64,000 nt of DNA from Euphorbia lathyris (taxonomy: Eukaryota > Streptophyta > Magnoliopsida > Malpighiales > Euphorbiaceae). Of the stretch, positions 1 to 10,841 are shown one piece after another. A program made the translations under genes and the position numbers. The notes below the pieces were generated by a model. It was not told where the DNA came from. It did not search any database and worked only from the letters and a program-made list of their open reading frames with translations. The stretch is taken from NCBI RefSeq assembly GCF_963576675.1, contig NC_088916.1:87189501-87253500 (forward strand). The letters are read 5' to 3'. How positions within the stretch are numbered: the stretch's first letter is position 1; every line of letters starts with the position of its first letter.

Positions 1-1237
1 TTATGTTCTTGCTTAGGATTACGTTGATTTTACACGTTCATCCGCGTTCCTCTACTATGCTATATGATTCCGATGATATCAAAAACAGCCTCTAATCGGG
101 GTTGTAATGTGGTTAGAGGGTTAAAGGTACAACAAGGGTTATTAGTTCTAGCGCTATAAAAACAAAGTTCAAATGGCTTTAGCAAATATGAAGTGACTGA
201 GCTTTTTATTCATCCCTTATTATTTTCTTTTTGGGATGTTTCCTTGAGACGTTTTTTATTTTTTTAAGAACTGGGGAATGAAGTTCTTCCCTTTTGTTCG
301 TCTCTTTTCTTTTCTTTTTTTTTCTTTTTCTGTTTTTCTCTTTTTCTTTTTGGGATAGTGATGATCATTCACTTCTTAGCCTTTTGGCTTGCTACTGTAA
401 TACCATAAACAAAGATAAAGCGCTAGAAGAAAACAAAGGCTCTATTTGAGCTTTGCAAAAGAAATTGGGTTAAATAACAAACCAAGTTGTGGTTTGCAAA
501 AACAGGTTAGAACGAAAGAAAAATCTATAAACTACAAAAACGTAGGCTCAAAGGGGCTTCTTAGAGTGGATGAAAAAGAAGAAATAAGGTAAAGAAAAGG
601 GTTAATTCTAATGAGGTTGATTCATCGTTTATCATCTCAAACCATTGCATGTAGGTTCAACACAGTATTAGGTGCAAAATCTGTAATCTTCCACAAGTCA
701 AAGCATTCACACAAAAATGTCAAGAAAAAGAGCTTTTTGATGTTCGCTCTTAGGCTCAAATTCAACTCACAATTCTTTGGGTTTCAATTTTGTGTTTACT
801 AGTTTTCCCCAAACTCAAGTTTAATGTCACATGCCTTCAATTCTTAAGTTATCTACCTAAGTAATGATTTTAGCATTTCTTCAAAAGTAGGGTCTAAATG
901 CAAACTTTACCTCATGCTTTTACAGATACAAGAGTTGTGTCCTACGCCTAAACTAGTTGTCATGCAATTTTAGATTCGGTTCTCAGCTCTCAAAGACAAA
1001 TAACGAAGTTTAGATTCGAAGGAGGTTCACGGTTTTAGGTCCTAAACATGCAAAAACATAAACAAAACCCAAAAACGCTAAACTAAACTAGACACGATGC
1101 AACAAAAATTAAAAATTTATACAATTTTTGTAAGTTTGTCTACCCCTCCTCCTCACACTAAAAATATGCAATAAGTTCCAACATTGCATCACAAATCATG
1201 AAGTACGAGTGTAAAGAGTTAGGGTGGAGAATACAAC
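1..1237. other. Non-coding 3' part of the Athila-like element
   Basis: No convincing coding sequence is present. Reading on the minus strand, this lies downstream of the last ORF of the gypsy-type element and should lead to its polypurine tract and 3' LTR. A long pyrimidine-rich run at about 285-350 on the plus strand is a purine-rich run on the element's coding strand and could be or flank the polypurine tract. The LTR start seen at 7018 (TGATAGGGG on the minus strand) is not found again here, so the 3' LTR lies beyond position 1. The short plus-strand reading frame at 611-802 has no recognisable features and is not annotated as a gene. Confidence 0.4.
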
Positions 1238-2430
1238 TTACTGATCGGCCAGGGGGTATGGCCAAGGCATGTTGTAGCGCTCGCAGTAATCTGCCGCTAC
1301 GTATTCAAGACCCAAAAGCCTTCGGTCCATATTCTGCTCAAAGTTGGTGAACCGTTGGTCCATCTGTTGAACAGTGTTAAAGGTCTGTAGGTTAAGATCT
1401 CGCATTTCTGCCATCATGGTGTTGATGGCTTGGAACTGGGCCTCCGTCCCCGGCGCTTGGTGTTCCCTTTGGTCTCCTGCTGTCGCAGGTTCTTCTTCCT
1501 CAGGTCCCTCGTCCCTATGTTGTGGTGGAATTCGTGCTCTTTTCTGTCCCCCTCTGCTAGAGCTTGCTCCTCCGGTTGGGTTCCTGTTTAAGACTTCATG
1601 AAAAGTAGATTTCCCTAAAAACTTGGAGTTAAGCAAAGTAGGGTAAACAGCAATTTTGGGGTTGTCCAAATTTTTGAATTGGCTCTCAAGTAGGTTGGTA
1701 ACTAAGTGCCCAAGACCTAGGGAACCGCGTTTCCTACTCGTTTGGCTTGAGAAGCTTTCAAATATGGTCTTGACATTATTCACGTGTTTGTGGTTGGCCA
1801 CACACCATAGTATGAGCAATTCTGTCTTTGAGACTTTATTGCTCTCGTTTTTGCCCAATAAGTTGTGGCCACAAATTTGTGAACAAGGTTGAGAAGTGGG
1901 TCTAGGAGAGCGACTAGGCTAGCAGTCTGGGAGTCAAAGTCTGATATGCCTGTCAATTGTTCCCAAGCCATATCTTTTGTCATAGGTTTCTCAAAGTCTG
2001 AGATTGCCTCTGGGTTGTTATAGACTCCCATTAGGGCTGCTAGTGTGGTATCATCGAGACGGTAAGGTTTACCGTTTAGTCTAAAAGAATGCTTCCCACC
2101 GCCCAAGGGTAGCTCTTTTTTCCAAGTGGTCAAAAATTCCATAGTAAAGTTGTGATAAACTGGAGTCTGTTTTGTGGCTAGTCTATACCAGCCGTGGAAT
2201 TTGAGGATTTCATTGAAATCCTTTTTTAAGCCTATACTCGATAAATAAGTTTGATCAACAACTATGTATGTAGCAAGATCTTGCTTGGAAAATCTATCGT
2301 ACAATATCCCCTCACGTTCATCAATAAGACCAAAGGGTGGATCATACTTAGCTTGGAGGCTTTCGTCGAACTCGACCTCAGATTCGGCTTCATTCTCGAC
2401 GACGACCTTGGCTTTGCCTTTCCTACCCAT
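1238..2430 (-). pseudogene. Extra (env-position) ORF of an Athila-like gypsy element, frameshifted
   Basis: The minus-strand ORF starts at the ATG at 2430 (MGRKGKAK) and runs in one frame to about 1860. It then continues in another frame to 1238, so a single frameshift near 1860 splits what was a protein of about 395 residues. The N-terminal part is acidic. The middle carries a block with FHGWYRLATKQTPVYHNF and a following W-x-LDDTTLAALMGVY-like stretch, the kind of sequence found in the accessory ORF of plant Athila retrotransposons (ATHILA ORF-1 or putative plant transposon protein families). The C-terminal part is low complexity, Q/E/P-rich, then has a probable coiled coil (EMRDLNLQTF to NMDRRLLGLE). 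In complete Athila elements this ORF follows pol; here it directly follows gag. Family assignment is from memory of sequence style. Confidence 0.5.
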
Positions 2431-2508
2431 AGTTCCCGAGGAATAGACCAAAAATGGAAAAGTTAGGACATATTTACAATTTTTAACATAAACCCCCAAA
2501 CAAACCAT

Positions 2509-3488
2509 TCATAGGCATAAATCATAGCTTTAGGAACTTAGGGACTAAAACCATAAGTATTTGGCCCCTAAGTGTTTTACCCGTAATTCACAAATTTATG
2601 CAAAATTGGAGATACCCAATGACTAAAACATGGTAGGAATGCAATTCACAACTCTATTGACAAGTTTCTAACTATAATTTGAATAGTTGAACTTTGAGCT
2701 AAAATGGGGATTTTACCCAAATTGAGCAATTTCTCCAAATATTCACAAATTGAGAGTAGAAATCACACCCAAACTATAAATTAATCATTATGTCAACATA
2801 AATTGCAAGGAAATCAAGAATTTAAAAGCAAACAAGAGATTTATTTGAGAGAAGAGAGAGAAACCTAAAACTTAGGTTTTTCTTAAATCTCAAAAATTAT
2901 CACCCTAAGCTAAAATCTAAGCCTAGAAACATGTTAGAAATCAAAAATAGGTAAGGATTCATACCTTATATCTTGAATTCGGGTTAGAATGGTGGATTTG
3001 GGGGGTTAGGTTTTTGAGAAAAAGAGAGAAGGAGAAAGGAAGAAAGAAAGAATGTAATAAGTAAAAGAAAGAAGAGAGAAGGGAAGAAGAAGGTGGGGAA
3101 GGGGATGATGAGTCACCCCCCCTTTTTCTTATTCTTTTCTCTTTTCTTTCTTATTCTTTTTCTTTCCTTCTTCTTTCTTTCTCTTTTTTTTTGGTTCGGG
3201 ATTTTAAAATCCCGAACAGCCCGTGTCGGCCGAGCCGGCTGACTCGGCCGACCAGCCTGGCGAGCTGGGCAGTGCCTAACTCGCCCGGGTTGGGCGAAAT
3301 TCGTTTTTTTTTTTTTTTTGAATAAAGTGCGGGGGAACAAAGTTTGACAACGTAAATAAACAAACGAGATTAGAATTCAATCAACCCAAACAATAAAAGA
3401 AAATAAAAACAAAAGAAAAGGGAATGCATAATTAAATTGTTCAAACTTTGAATTAAAAACCGAGGAGAACCCGATTTCTCCCCCTTAC
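2509..3488. other. Internal non-coding region of the Athila-like element, at the expected pol position
   Basis: Between gag and the downstream ORF, where protease, reverse transcriptase, RNase H and integrase would be expected, there is about 1 kb with no pol motifs in any frame. It is AT-rich (2509-2990), then purine-rich (3000-3100), then pyrimidine-rich (3118-3192). A perfect 24-nt palindrome (3194-3217, half-site GTTCGGGATTTT) follows, then a GC-rich stretch (3218-3296) with short inverted motifs such as GGCCGAGCC and CTCGGCCGA. The lysine/arginine-rich reading frames at 3113-3363 are translations of this low-complexity DNA and are not supported as genes. Confidence 0.5.
3194..3217. repeat. 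Perfect 24-nt palindrome
   Basis: GTTCGGGATTTT is followed immediately by its exact reverse complement, giving a loopless 12+12 palindrome. It lies between a long pyrimidine run and a GC-rich segment in the internal region of the Athila-like element. A cruciform or RNA hairpin is possible; function is unknown. Confidence 0.8.
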
Positions 3489-4945
3489 TCAATCCTTTCT
3501 CAGGATCTTTGGATTCTTCTCCGTTGTGCTCGGGAGAGAAACCTGTGGCCTTTCCTGCCTGTCCCTATTGATCTGAGCTACCTGATTGCTCAAATCCTTG
3601 CAGAAGGCTTCGTTGTTGGCAAGCCTAGCCGAGATCTCCTTCAAAAGAGTGATCACCTCGTCGGATTCTTTAGGAGGTTGCATTGGCCCTTGGTTCTGCT
3701 GTTGATATGGGGGCATGCCAAGCCCCTGATCTCTATGTTCTTGAACAAAACCGCTGGGAGGTCGAAGCACGTTTTGATTTGAATTCCCGTAAGAGAGGTT
3801 CGGGTGCTGAGGCCTCCTGTAGTTGCCATTGTTGTTGTTGTTGTAGGAGTTGTAGTTGTTGGGGTTGGAGTTGTTATAGTTCTGATTGTATCTCGGCTGC
3901 CCCCCAACATAGTTGACCATCTCCACCCCATCTCTAGCGAAAGGGCTACCTGCTTGACAATCCTTTCCATAGTGGTCGCCGCCACAGTGCACACAGGTGG
4001 GAGGTCAGCTTAGCGTAGCCAACAGTACGTCCATCTTCCTACTCAAATCCGCAACAACTGGATTTTGTTCCTGTTCTTCCACAGCAAATACCCGCTGCCT
4101 TGTGGGCCGGCGAGCTTCTGTTCTTGCCACTACACACTCTTTCTGGCCAACTCGTTAATCATGTCATATGCCTCTGTTGCTGTCTTTCTAAACAAATCTC
4201 CACCCGCTGTGGAGTCTACAATAGCTCTGTTGGTGGGTGTTAGTCCGTGATAGAAGACGCTTACTAACTGATGCTTGGGTATGTCATGATGAGGGCACAT
4301 GCACAGCATTTTTCTGAATCGAGTCCAAGATGTGTGGAGTGCTTCATGCTCGGGTTGGTGGAAGGATGTGATCTCACCCCTGAGCATTGCTGTCTTCGAG
4401 GGAGGGAAGTAGTAGGACAAGAATTCCTTCTCCAACCCTGCCCATGTCGTGATTGAACCGGGCTCCAGTGTTCTCAGCCATTCCAAAGCTTGCCCAGTCA
4501 GAGAGAACGGGAACAGTTTCAGTCTAGCAGCATCTTGGGGAACCCCATTTGTCCTTGCGGTGTCTGCGCACATTAGGAAGCGATCCAGATGATCATTCGG
4601 GCTCTCATGTGCTTCTCCTCCAAACAGTCCGGTTTGTTGGATCAAGTGAATTATACCGGACTTGATTTCGTATGTATTCACCGGAATGTTTGGAGCAGCA
4701 ATGCCGGACAGATGCTGGTGTCGGTGCGGTGCCAGGATCTCACTCATCAAACGAGTGTCATTTTCTGGTCCGGTGTTCTCAGCATCCCGCTCATTGTTCC
4801 GTTCATTGTCAGTCATCTTGATAGGCTTGATAGGCTCGATGATCTCATCTTGCTTCAGCTTTCCGATCTGTTTGCTCCTGCGAAGAGTACGTTCAAGTTC
4901 AGGGTTAAGAGGGACACACGGTATTTTCGCTGATCTCGTAGGCAT
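3489..4945 (-). pseudogene. gag: Athila-like gypsy gag, broken by a frameshift and a stop
   Basis: Retroelement capsid/nucleocapsid polyprotein. The start chosen is the ATG at 4945 (MPTRSAKIPC), just downstream of the primer-binding site; the longer upstream reading frame is AT-rich low-complexity translation. Residues from about 100 to 250 form a retrotransposon gag domain, with LFGGEAHESPNDHL, FPFSLTGQALEWL, and a W-x-x-LEKEFLSYYFP segment typical of plant gypsy gag. The frame closes at about 4130 after NELARKSV. A one-base shift restores VARTEARRPTRQR, a second stop falls near 4005, and the frame then resumes at 3992-3489 with a zinc-knuckle-like start (CVHCGGDHYGKDC), an N/Y-rich low-complexity tract and a C-terminal helix-rich end. 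No protease follows. The two lesions make it non-functional as read. Confidence 0.8.
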
Positions 4946-5321
4946 ACGCTGAGAAAAGATAAATACAGAAATAAATGAAAGCTGAAGGGAAATCATACAC
5001 ATCATACAGTTTTGTACAAGTATAAGAACGGTATAAATAAACACATACAGACACGTATAGATGAAGTTGATAACTACATGTTCGTACAAACGAATATAAA
5101 CAAGCGTAAGTATAAACAAGAATGGTTATCATAAATGAGTATATATAAACATGTGTATATAAACAAGTATAAACGGTATAGATACGTATGAAAAAGTATC
5201 ATGATTATAAACAAGTATGGTTATTATAAACAAGTATATATGATATTAACAAAGGATATATTCACAAGGAATGCCTAAACTAACAAGTCGACCTTTGGTT
5301 CGATATTGCAGAAGAAATAAA
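4946..5321. other. Untranslated leader between primer-binding site and gag
   Basis: AT-rich, with many repeats of a loose motif such as AAACAAGTATA and TATAAACAAG across 5020-5260. It lies between the primer-binding site and the gag ATG and is the retrotransposon leader. No gene is supported. Confidence 0.5.
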
Positions 5322-5339
5322 TCCCCGGCAACGGCGCCA
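5322..5339 (-). promoter_or_regulatory. Primer-binding site of the Athila-like retrotransposon
   Basis: On the minus strand the sequence is TGGCGCCGTTGCCGGGGA, the tRNA-complementary primer-binding site commonly seen in Athila and related plant gypsy elements. It lies 9 nt inside the inferred 3' end of the 5' LTR (5349), and gag begins about 375 nt further on. It fixes the orientation of the element. Confidence 0.85.
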
Positions 5340-6284
5340 AAAACTTGATGCGCCCTCACCTAAGGTTAGATGAGAACTCACTAAGGGATAAGTGTACCCC
5401 GTCGTTATCAAGTAATAAATTTCTGGTTTAAGTCCAGGTTATCGTCCGTAGGATTTATTTCTGCAAGTACCGAGCTACTCGATCTCGGATGTTATCTAGG
5501 CTTAGGGGGTTTTGAGTTTGTTTGATTAAATTAATCTACTCCTAGGTTGAATTATGCTGTTCCTAGCTAAGTTATCTGATTCTAACTAAGTTACTCTACC
5601 CCTAATTAAGTTAAACTACTCCTAAGTGATCTTTTACCAATGCAATTAACCGAAGGAACATGAAGGGATACGATGATAATGAAAATAGAATGTTTAAGCA
5701 ATTGAATTGAAACCTAAGTCACTTGTGTCCAAGGCGATTAACCCGACCTATCCTCCTAAAGTCCCTAGTTCGTGATTCCCTTGTAAGGCCGAAACTAGCT
5801 CTAAGGCTCAGTAATTTGGGCTTAATCTTCTATAGGGTCGTCAATCCTATAGGCACTGACTAGGTCAGATTCAGCTCGCAATATGTGCCAACCTAATTTT
5901 GGGATTATCGAATGAGTTAAACCAATCAGACAAAGCGTAAGACAAAGATTAAAACATCAAAACAATTGAATAAACAAGAACTATAATATATATCAAAGAT
6001 GGAAACATTGTCACGAAGTTACAATAGACCTAGAATTCATAGCATGTATCAGAGGCTAGACAGAATGTAAAAGAAGAAAAATCCCTTTTAGGGAACCTAT
6101 CTACCAATGCAGGCGTCTTTCTAGGATTTAAGGATGAAGCTTGAGCAATCCTCGGTTAATGGAGCTTCGGAGGTGTCTTCAATGGAGGTTTGAAGGATAT
6201 GGAGGAGGTGGAGAGGATTTCTCAAGGTGAAAAGCTAAGAAAATTACAAAGGAAAAAGATATCTAAATTACAATGGAAAAATCC

Positions 6285-6292
6285 TATTTATA
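6285..6292 (-). promoter_or_regulatory. TATA box of the LTR promoter
   Basis: TATAAATA on the minus strand, inside the 5' LTR and oriented toward gag. It lies about 730 nt from the LTR start and is the best candidate core promoter for retroelement transcription. The upstream flank is GC-rich and the downstream flank AT-rich, as in many plant LTR promoters. Confidence 0.55.
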
Positions 6293-6378
6293 GACGCGGC
6301 TCGGCCCTCTTTTTGACCTATTTTTGTGTCCTTATTTGGTGTAGGAAGACGTGGGGTCAATCGTGGCTTCGTGGGGGC

Positions 6379-6403
6379 GGAATTGGTCTTTTTGACCAAT
6401 TCC
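6379..6403. repeat. Inverted repeat, 10-bp stem with 5-nt T loop
   Basis: GGAATTGGTC, five T, then GACCAATTCC. It lies between the TATA box and the palindrome array in the LTR. Confidence 0.7.
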
Positions 6404-6410
6404 CGCAGGT

Positions 6411-6615
6411 CTGCTCGGCGAGCAGGGCGAGCTGCTCGGCGAGCAGGGCTGCTCGCGACGAGCAGCCCCCTGCTTGCCGAGCAGGCGCCTGGTGGCCTGC
6501 TCGCCGAGCAGGCTCCTGCTCGCCGAGCAGGCCTCTAGCAGCCTGCTCGGCGAGTAGGCCTCCAGGGGCCTGCTCGGCGAGCAGAAATGGCCCACGGGGC
6601 CCTGCTCGTCGAGCG
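6411..6615. repeat. Array of about nine GC-rich palindromes in the LTR U3
   Basis: The motif CTGCTCGGCGAGCAG, or a one- or two-base variant, recurs about nine times (from about 6411, 6432, 6449, 6470, 6498, 6517, 6543, 6569 and 6601). Each copy is itself palindromic or nearly so, and spacers between copies vary in length and sequence. The array is upstream of the TATA box with respect to the LTR promoter. The alanine/arginine/serine-rich reading frames across it on both strands are translations of the repeat, not genes. Confidence 0.85.
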
Positions 6616-7018
6616 TTTTCGCCTGGCATGCTCTCGATGCTTGCCGAATGTCCTTGATGTCCTTTTTCACCCGAACTTACACCTGCGCACGTATAGAAAC
6701 TCCAGATAACATTAGTCCAAAAGCTAAATTGATCCGTCAATCGCTTATTTTGAGCAAACGCTTCGTTTGGTGCGACTTTTGACGGACCAATTAGCTTCAA
6801 AAGATAACGGAATTATACTATGCATGCTATTTCGGCCGTATTTGCCTAAATTGATCATAAAACGAGCCTAAAACGATGAAAAGTAAATAGAACGTTTCCA
6901 ATTTCTGAGTAACTCACACAAAAGCATTTAAATGCGAGAATTGCTCGCTTATTAACTAAATAACGCTAAAACCCATCCTAAAACCGTACCCAAAGATAGG
7001 GTTTTTTGACCCCTATCA

Positions 7019-10000
7019 TAAGCGCAAGAAGGGGAATCAATGGCTGGTTTTGGTTGATGTACAACTGACTTTTCAACTATGTCGATCCTTGCTTGACTCT
7101 TCTTTCATTTCTCTTCTTTCCACCTTTTGTTTTCTCGCACAAAGCCAATTCAATGTGTTTGCCCATTTTCAAGTAGGGCATGAAAGACAGGATTTGCAGC
7201 CAGCTTGTGTAGGTAGATGTTGCCCGGTAGGGCCGATAGTAGTACACTGTGTGGGACGGAGTAAGGGGCCTTCTCACCTCCTACGAGTCGTCCGGCGGAA
7301 AAAACTTTCTGAATGGAGTAAAAGAACTTGGGATCGTCGAGAGGCATTAAGATAGGATGGGTTCAATCCCCGATGGAGACTTTCTTCCTCAGTAAGAAGA
7401 GGGGGAATATAGTAGTGCCTTTCTTTCCGAACCCAGAAATTTAGCTACTTTCATACGTATATGATGAAGGTCATGATGGACACAAGACATATAAAGTCTG
7501 CTTGGGAAGTTCAATCTCGTTATGAAGGGAAGCTCAAATTGATCAGTTCCTAAAGAGCAATCTAATCAGTGAGCTCTCATAAGGCAACTCGAAGTGTACA
7601 TCCATATATTGAATGTATATGATATTGAATGTATATGAGGAAGACGCAAACTATCTCATCGCAAATCGCTATCCGCTTCTGCGGATTGATCAGCCCCGCT
7701 AACCCTTGCGGGACCTGCTTTTGAGCGAATTCCCTTGTAGCTACTCGGTCAGCGAATTATAACTGGAGCTTATGGAACTGCTTATTCACAAAGCCTTATT
7801 TTAGGAAGGCAGCTTGCTTCTATGGCTCATGTATGAACAGCAAAACTCATGCAGATTGACCTGGAGGGGGTATAAAACTCGTGATAGAAGGACACCTTAC
7901 CTTTCGCTGAACGGAATCAATCGAATTTCTTGGTGACCGGACACCACTTCTTACTTCTTAAGAGGGATTGCCAATAGAGGTAGAAACGTAAGACTTCTCA
8001 CTAGGTTAGTTCCCCCTTATCTTTCTTCCATGCTTCGGGGAACAACATGTCGAAGGAACAAAGAGGAAGAACGCTCGGTTGACTTGGCCCAGTTCCTGGA
8101 TACGCGCACTCAGTCATCTCCTTTCTCCGCTAATTCATTCTCTTGATCTTATCAGAAGCCGCAAAAGGCAGGTGTATTGATGAGGGTCTATGTGATGCCT
8201 ATCGAAATCCAATAGCACACCCTAGGAAGATAGCCCCTTAGGGGAATAGCTTCTAGGAATAGCGCTCCTTAGGTCTACTTTCCCTTCTCCCTATCCTGCT
8301 AGCCTATTAACTGTAGGTCAAACCACAAAGAAGTAGGTCAGTAGTGAGTCCAATTTCAATAGTAGATAGTATACATAAATATATAGGAAGAGAGACTGAA
8401 AGCAAACTGTTCACTAAGATATCGAAATAGAGCTTCAAGCAAGATGTCCATAGCTTTGATCCCTTGACTTTCACCGCTTAGCCCAGGTTAGAATAGCTTG
8501 TATTGTAGCTCTTTATCGTTGGGTAGCTATAGCTATATGTCACTACGGTTGTTTCGGGAGACAAGCTACCTAGGGCACCTTCTTTAAGTTTCAATCAAGA
8601 TGGACCCTATCTATTATAATAAATAAGATCTAGCACTCTCATGTCGGGCTGCTAGGAGCATGAAGGTTGGTCTACGATCTACTGCTTTCTAGATGTTTAA
8701 GAATTCCTCTCGTTCTGTAGTCTTAGGACTGGCTCTCTGCCCGCCTCTCTATGGATGAATAGGTCAAGCCTGCTTAAGTTAGAGAAGGACCTCTTGGCCA
8801 TTGTCTCAAGAGCAGCTACCGATGCTAGATTGCTTTAGCGAATCAACCGTCTATTATGATAATAGCAGTGGCATCTTACAACCTATTTATTATCCTATTG
8901 CTTATCTCTCTCTCCTACGCTCTTCGATAGTTGCTTGGCTTACAGGAACAACCATTCGACTAGCTACGGGTGATCGATCTAATCAATTCTTTTAGAGCCT
9001 GGCGTGCTCGAACCCTACAGTTCGAACCATTGTCGTACTCTTTTCTATAAAACAGTTATGGAGAAGAAGGGGACGCTACTAGATCTCGTAGGGAAAAAAG
9101 AACTCTATTTTTTATTATAAGTCAGACTCAGTTCAGTCTGCTGCGCGTAACGACTTCTTTATCGCTACTGGCCGGAGCTTGCTATTTTTCCCGAGCTCCA
9201 AGGCGGATATGTGCCCATCAATTATGGGTAAAAGCTGCTATAGATCTTGAGCCAGATAGGAAAGATCCCACAATTCTGCACAGTCTCAGAGTCCAGTCCT
9301 TTCTTTTTCTTACCGGAAAGCAAGTAAAGAATAGAGGTGAGTTCTGAACCGCTCAAGAGCAGAGATAACAACAGGGCCTTTAATCAGAAAGGTCAACCTT
9401 CGTTATAGTAGAGGAACGCTAAGGCCATAGCGAGAGGACGGACTACTATATAGGAAAGCAAGGCCAAAAGTGCCTACTGGCCAGTCACCGTTTGGCTAAG
9501 ATCCTTTTTTACTCTGTAAAAGAAAGCTCGAACTCTACTTACCTTTAAGGGGAGGAATTATGTATTATCATCCGTTATCCAACTAGTGATGAACAAAGAA
9601 GGTTTAAGCTCAGCCTAAGAGGTCAGTCTCGAGGGAATGGTACCTAAGATAAGAGGTCAAAAATGTAGTATTAAATACTATATTAGCCAAAACAAAAACT
9701 AGGTTTTGAAGGCTATAAGCCCAATAAGTACGCAGAAAAGATAGGTTTCGAACCGCGAAAGGATAGGGTTTATCGAAAGGAACTGATCTTTCTAGAGGAT
9801 CTTTCCGCGCTAAAATGGGCTAACGTAACGAAAAGAAGAATAGAAATAGAAGCGAAAGCGAAAAGAAAGGAAGAGCTGATAGTTTACTGTAAGAAGCTGA
9901 TGGTTTAATGTCTAGATAGAGTACACGCTAAACTAAAGATGTTACCAACGACTAACGAAGAGAAGTGTAACCTAATAGAATAGAATAGACAGAAGGAAGA

Positions 10001-10841
10001 GCAGATGGTTTTCGAATAGAAAGAGAAGCGCAAAGGCAAAGAAAGAAGGGTTGGAGCAGAGAAGCTAGAAAGAGTTAGCTGCCCAGGTCCAGCTAGGATT
10101 GATACCTTTGTGTAAAATAATTTGTTAGTTTATGCAGAGACAAAGGAAAGAGAAGTTCACGCCGCCTCCAGAGGAGAACGAAGAAAGGGTCCCGGCGTAA
10201 GGTCCGAGAGAAAGAAAACTAAAAACCCGGCTCCTCAATTCCGTTCCTTCCGGTGCTAGTCCTTTGGAACCCGTATTCCGATAGATTCCATTTTTCTTGT
10301 TGATTAGTCACAAAGGGAATGAAGTACGCCGAGCTAACACTAACCTAGAAGAGTTCAGCTTGGAATCTTCTTTGATTGCTGATTGCTGCAATTTCCCCTC
10401 CATAAAAGGAAAGAGCTGAGATTAGAGCTTCAAGTGAAAGATCGATTTTACGTGCTTCCCCACTTGGCTAAACTAGTGCACTGGGATAGGAAACTCCGAG
10501 CACTCATGGGATAGGAGATAGGAGTAGGAATGCCTAAAACAGGAGATTACTTCGTGGAAGGGCTTCTTACAAACCACTTGCTATAAGCACTTTTTAGCTG
10601 GTGAAATAGTGCTACAAAGCAAACAAAAGTCTATTAAAGGAAGACTCCTCTCTTCAAAAGCCAGAAGGAATCTCAAGGAATAAGCCCTCCGTAGGGCTTA
10701 GATGGCACTTTAACAGTTCAATGATTCCTGCTTTAATAAGATATTTTAAGACCTTAGTCTTCTTTACAAAGGCCAAGACAAGCCCAGGAAATTTCCATTT
10801 AGTTAGTGTCATTGGACTTAGACCAAATACTGATTCTTCCG
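7019..10841. other. Mitochondrial-type non-coding DNA
   Basis: From 7019 the sequence changes from LTR to mitochondrial-type intergenic DNA: moderate GC, purine-rich stretches such as GAAAGCGAAAAGAAAGG, and frequent stops in every frame. No gene, tRNA or rRNA could be recognised. Small internal duplications occur, for example TTGAATGTATATGA twice at about 7609-7637. The stretch at about 9189-9245 resembles diverged sequence near 41130-41170 and 41335-41380. Confidence 0.5.

Larger units (their letters stand above)
5349..7018 (-). repeat. 5' LTR of the Athila-like element (about 1670 bp)
   Basis: Read on the minus strand, the LTR starts TGATAGGGGTC at 7018 and ends GAGGGCGCA at 5349, so it has the canonical TG...CA ends and is followed after 9 nt by the primer-binding site. 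It holds a TATA box (6285-6292) and, upstream of that in U3, an array of palindromes (6411-6615). The second LTR is not in the window, so its ends are inferred from the TG/CA boundaries and from the abrupt change of sequence character at 7019. Confidence 0.75.

Noticed and set aside
611..802. 63-codon plus-strand frame
   Set aside because: It lies in the non-coding part of the Athila-like element, opposite to the element's coding strand, with no motif.
3113..3363. Lys/Arg-rich minus-strand frames
   Set aside because: They are translations of pyrimidine/purine-rich low-complexity DNA.
6190..6800. Several overlapping 70-155-codon Ala/Arg/Ser-rich frames on both strands
   Set aside because: They are produced by the GC-rich palindrome array in the LTR, which is open in several frames without coding.
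7340..7400. GGTTCAATCCCC motif resembling a tRNA T arm
   Set aside because: No acceptor, D or anticodon arm could be formed around it.
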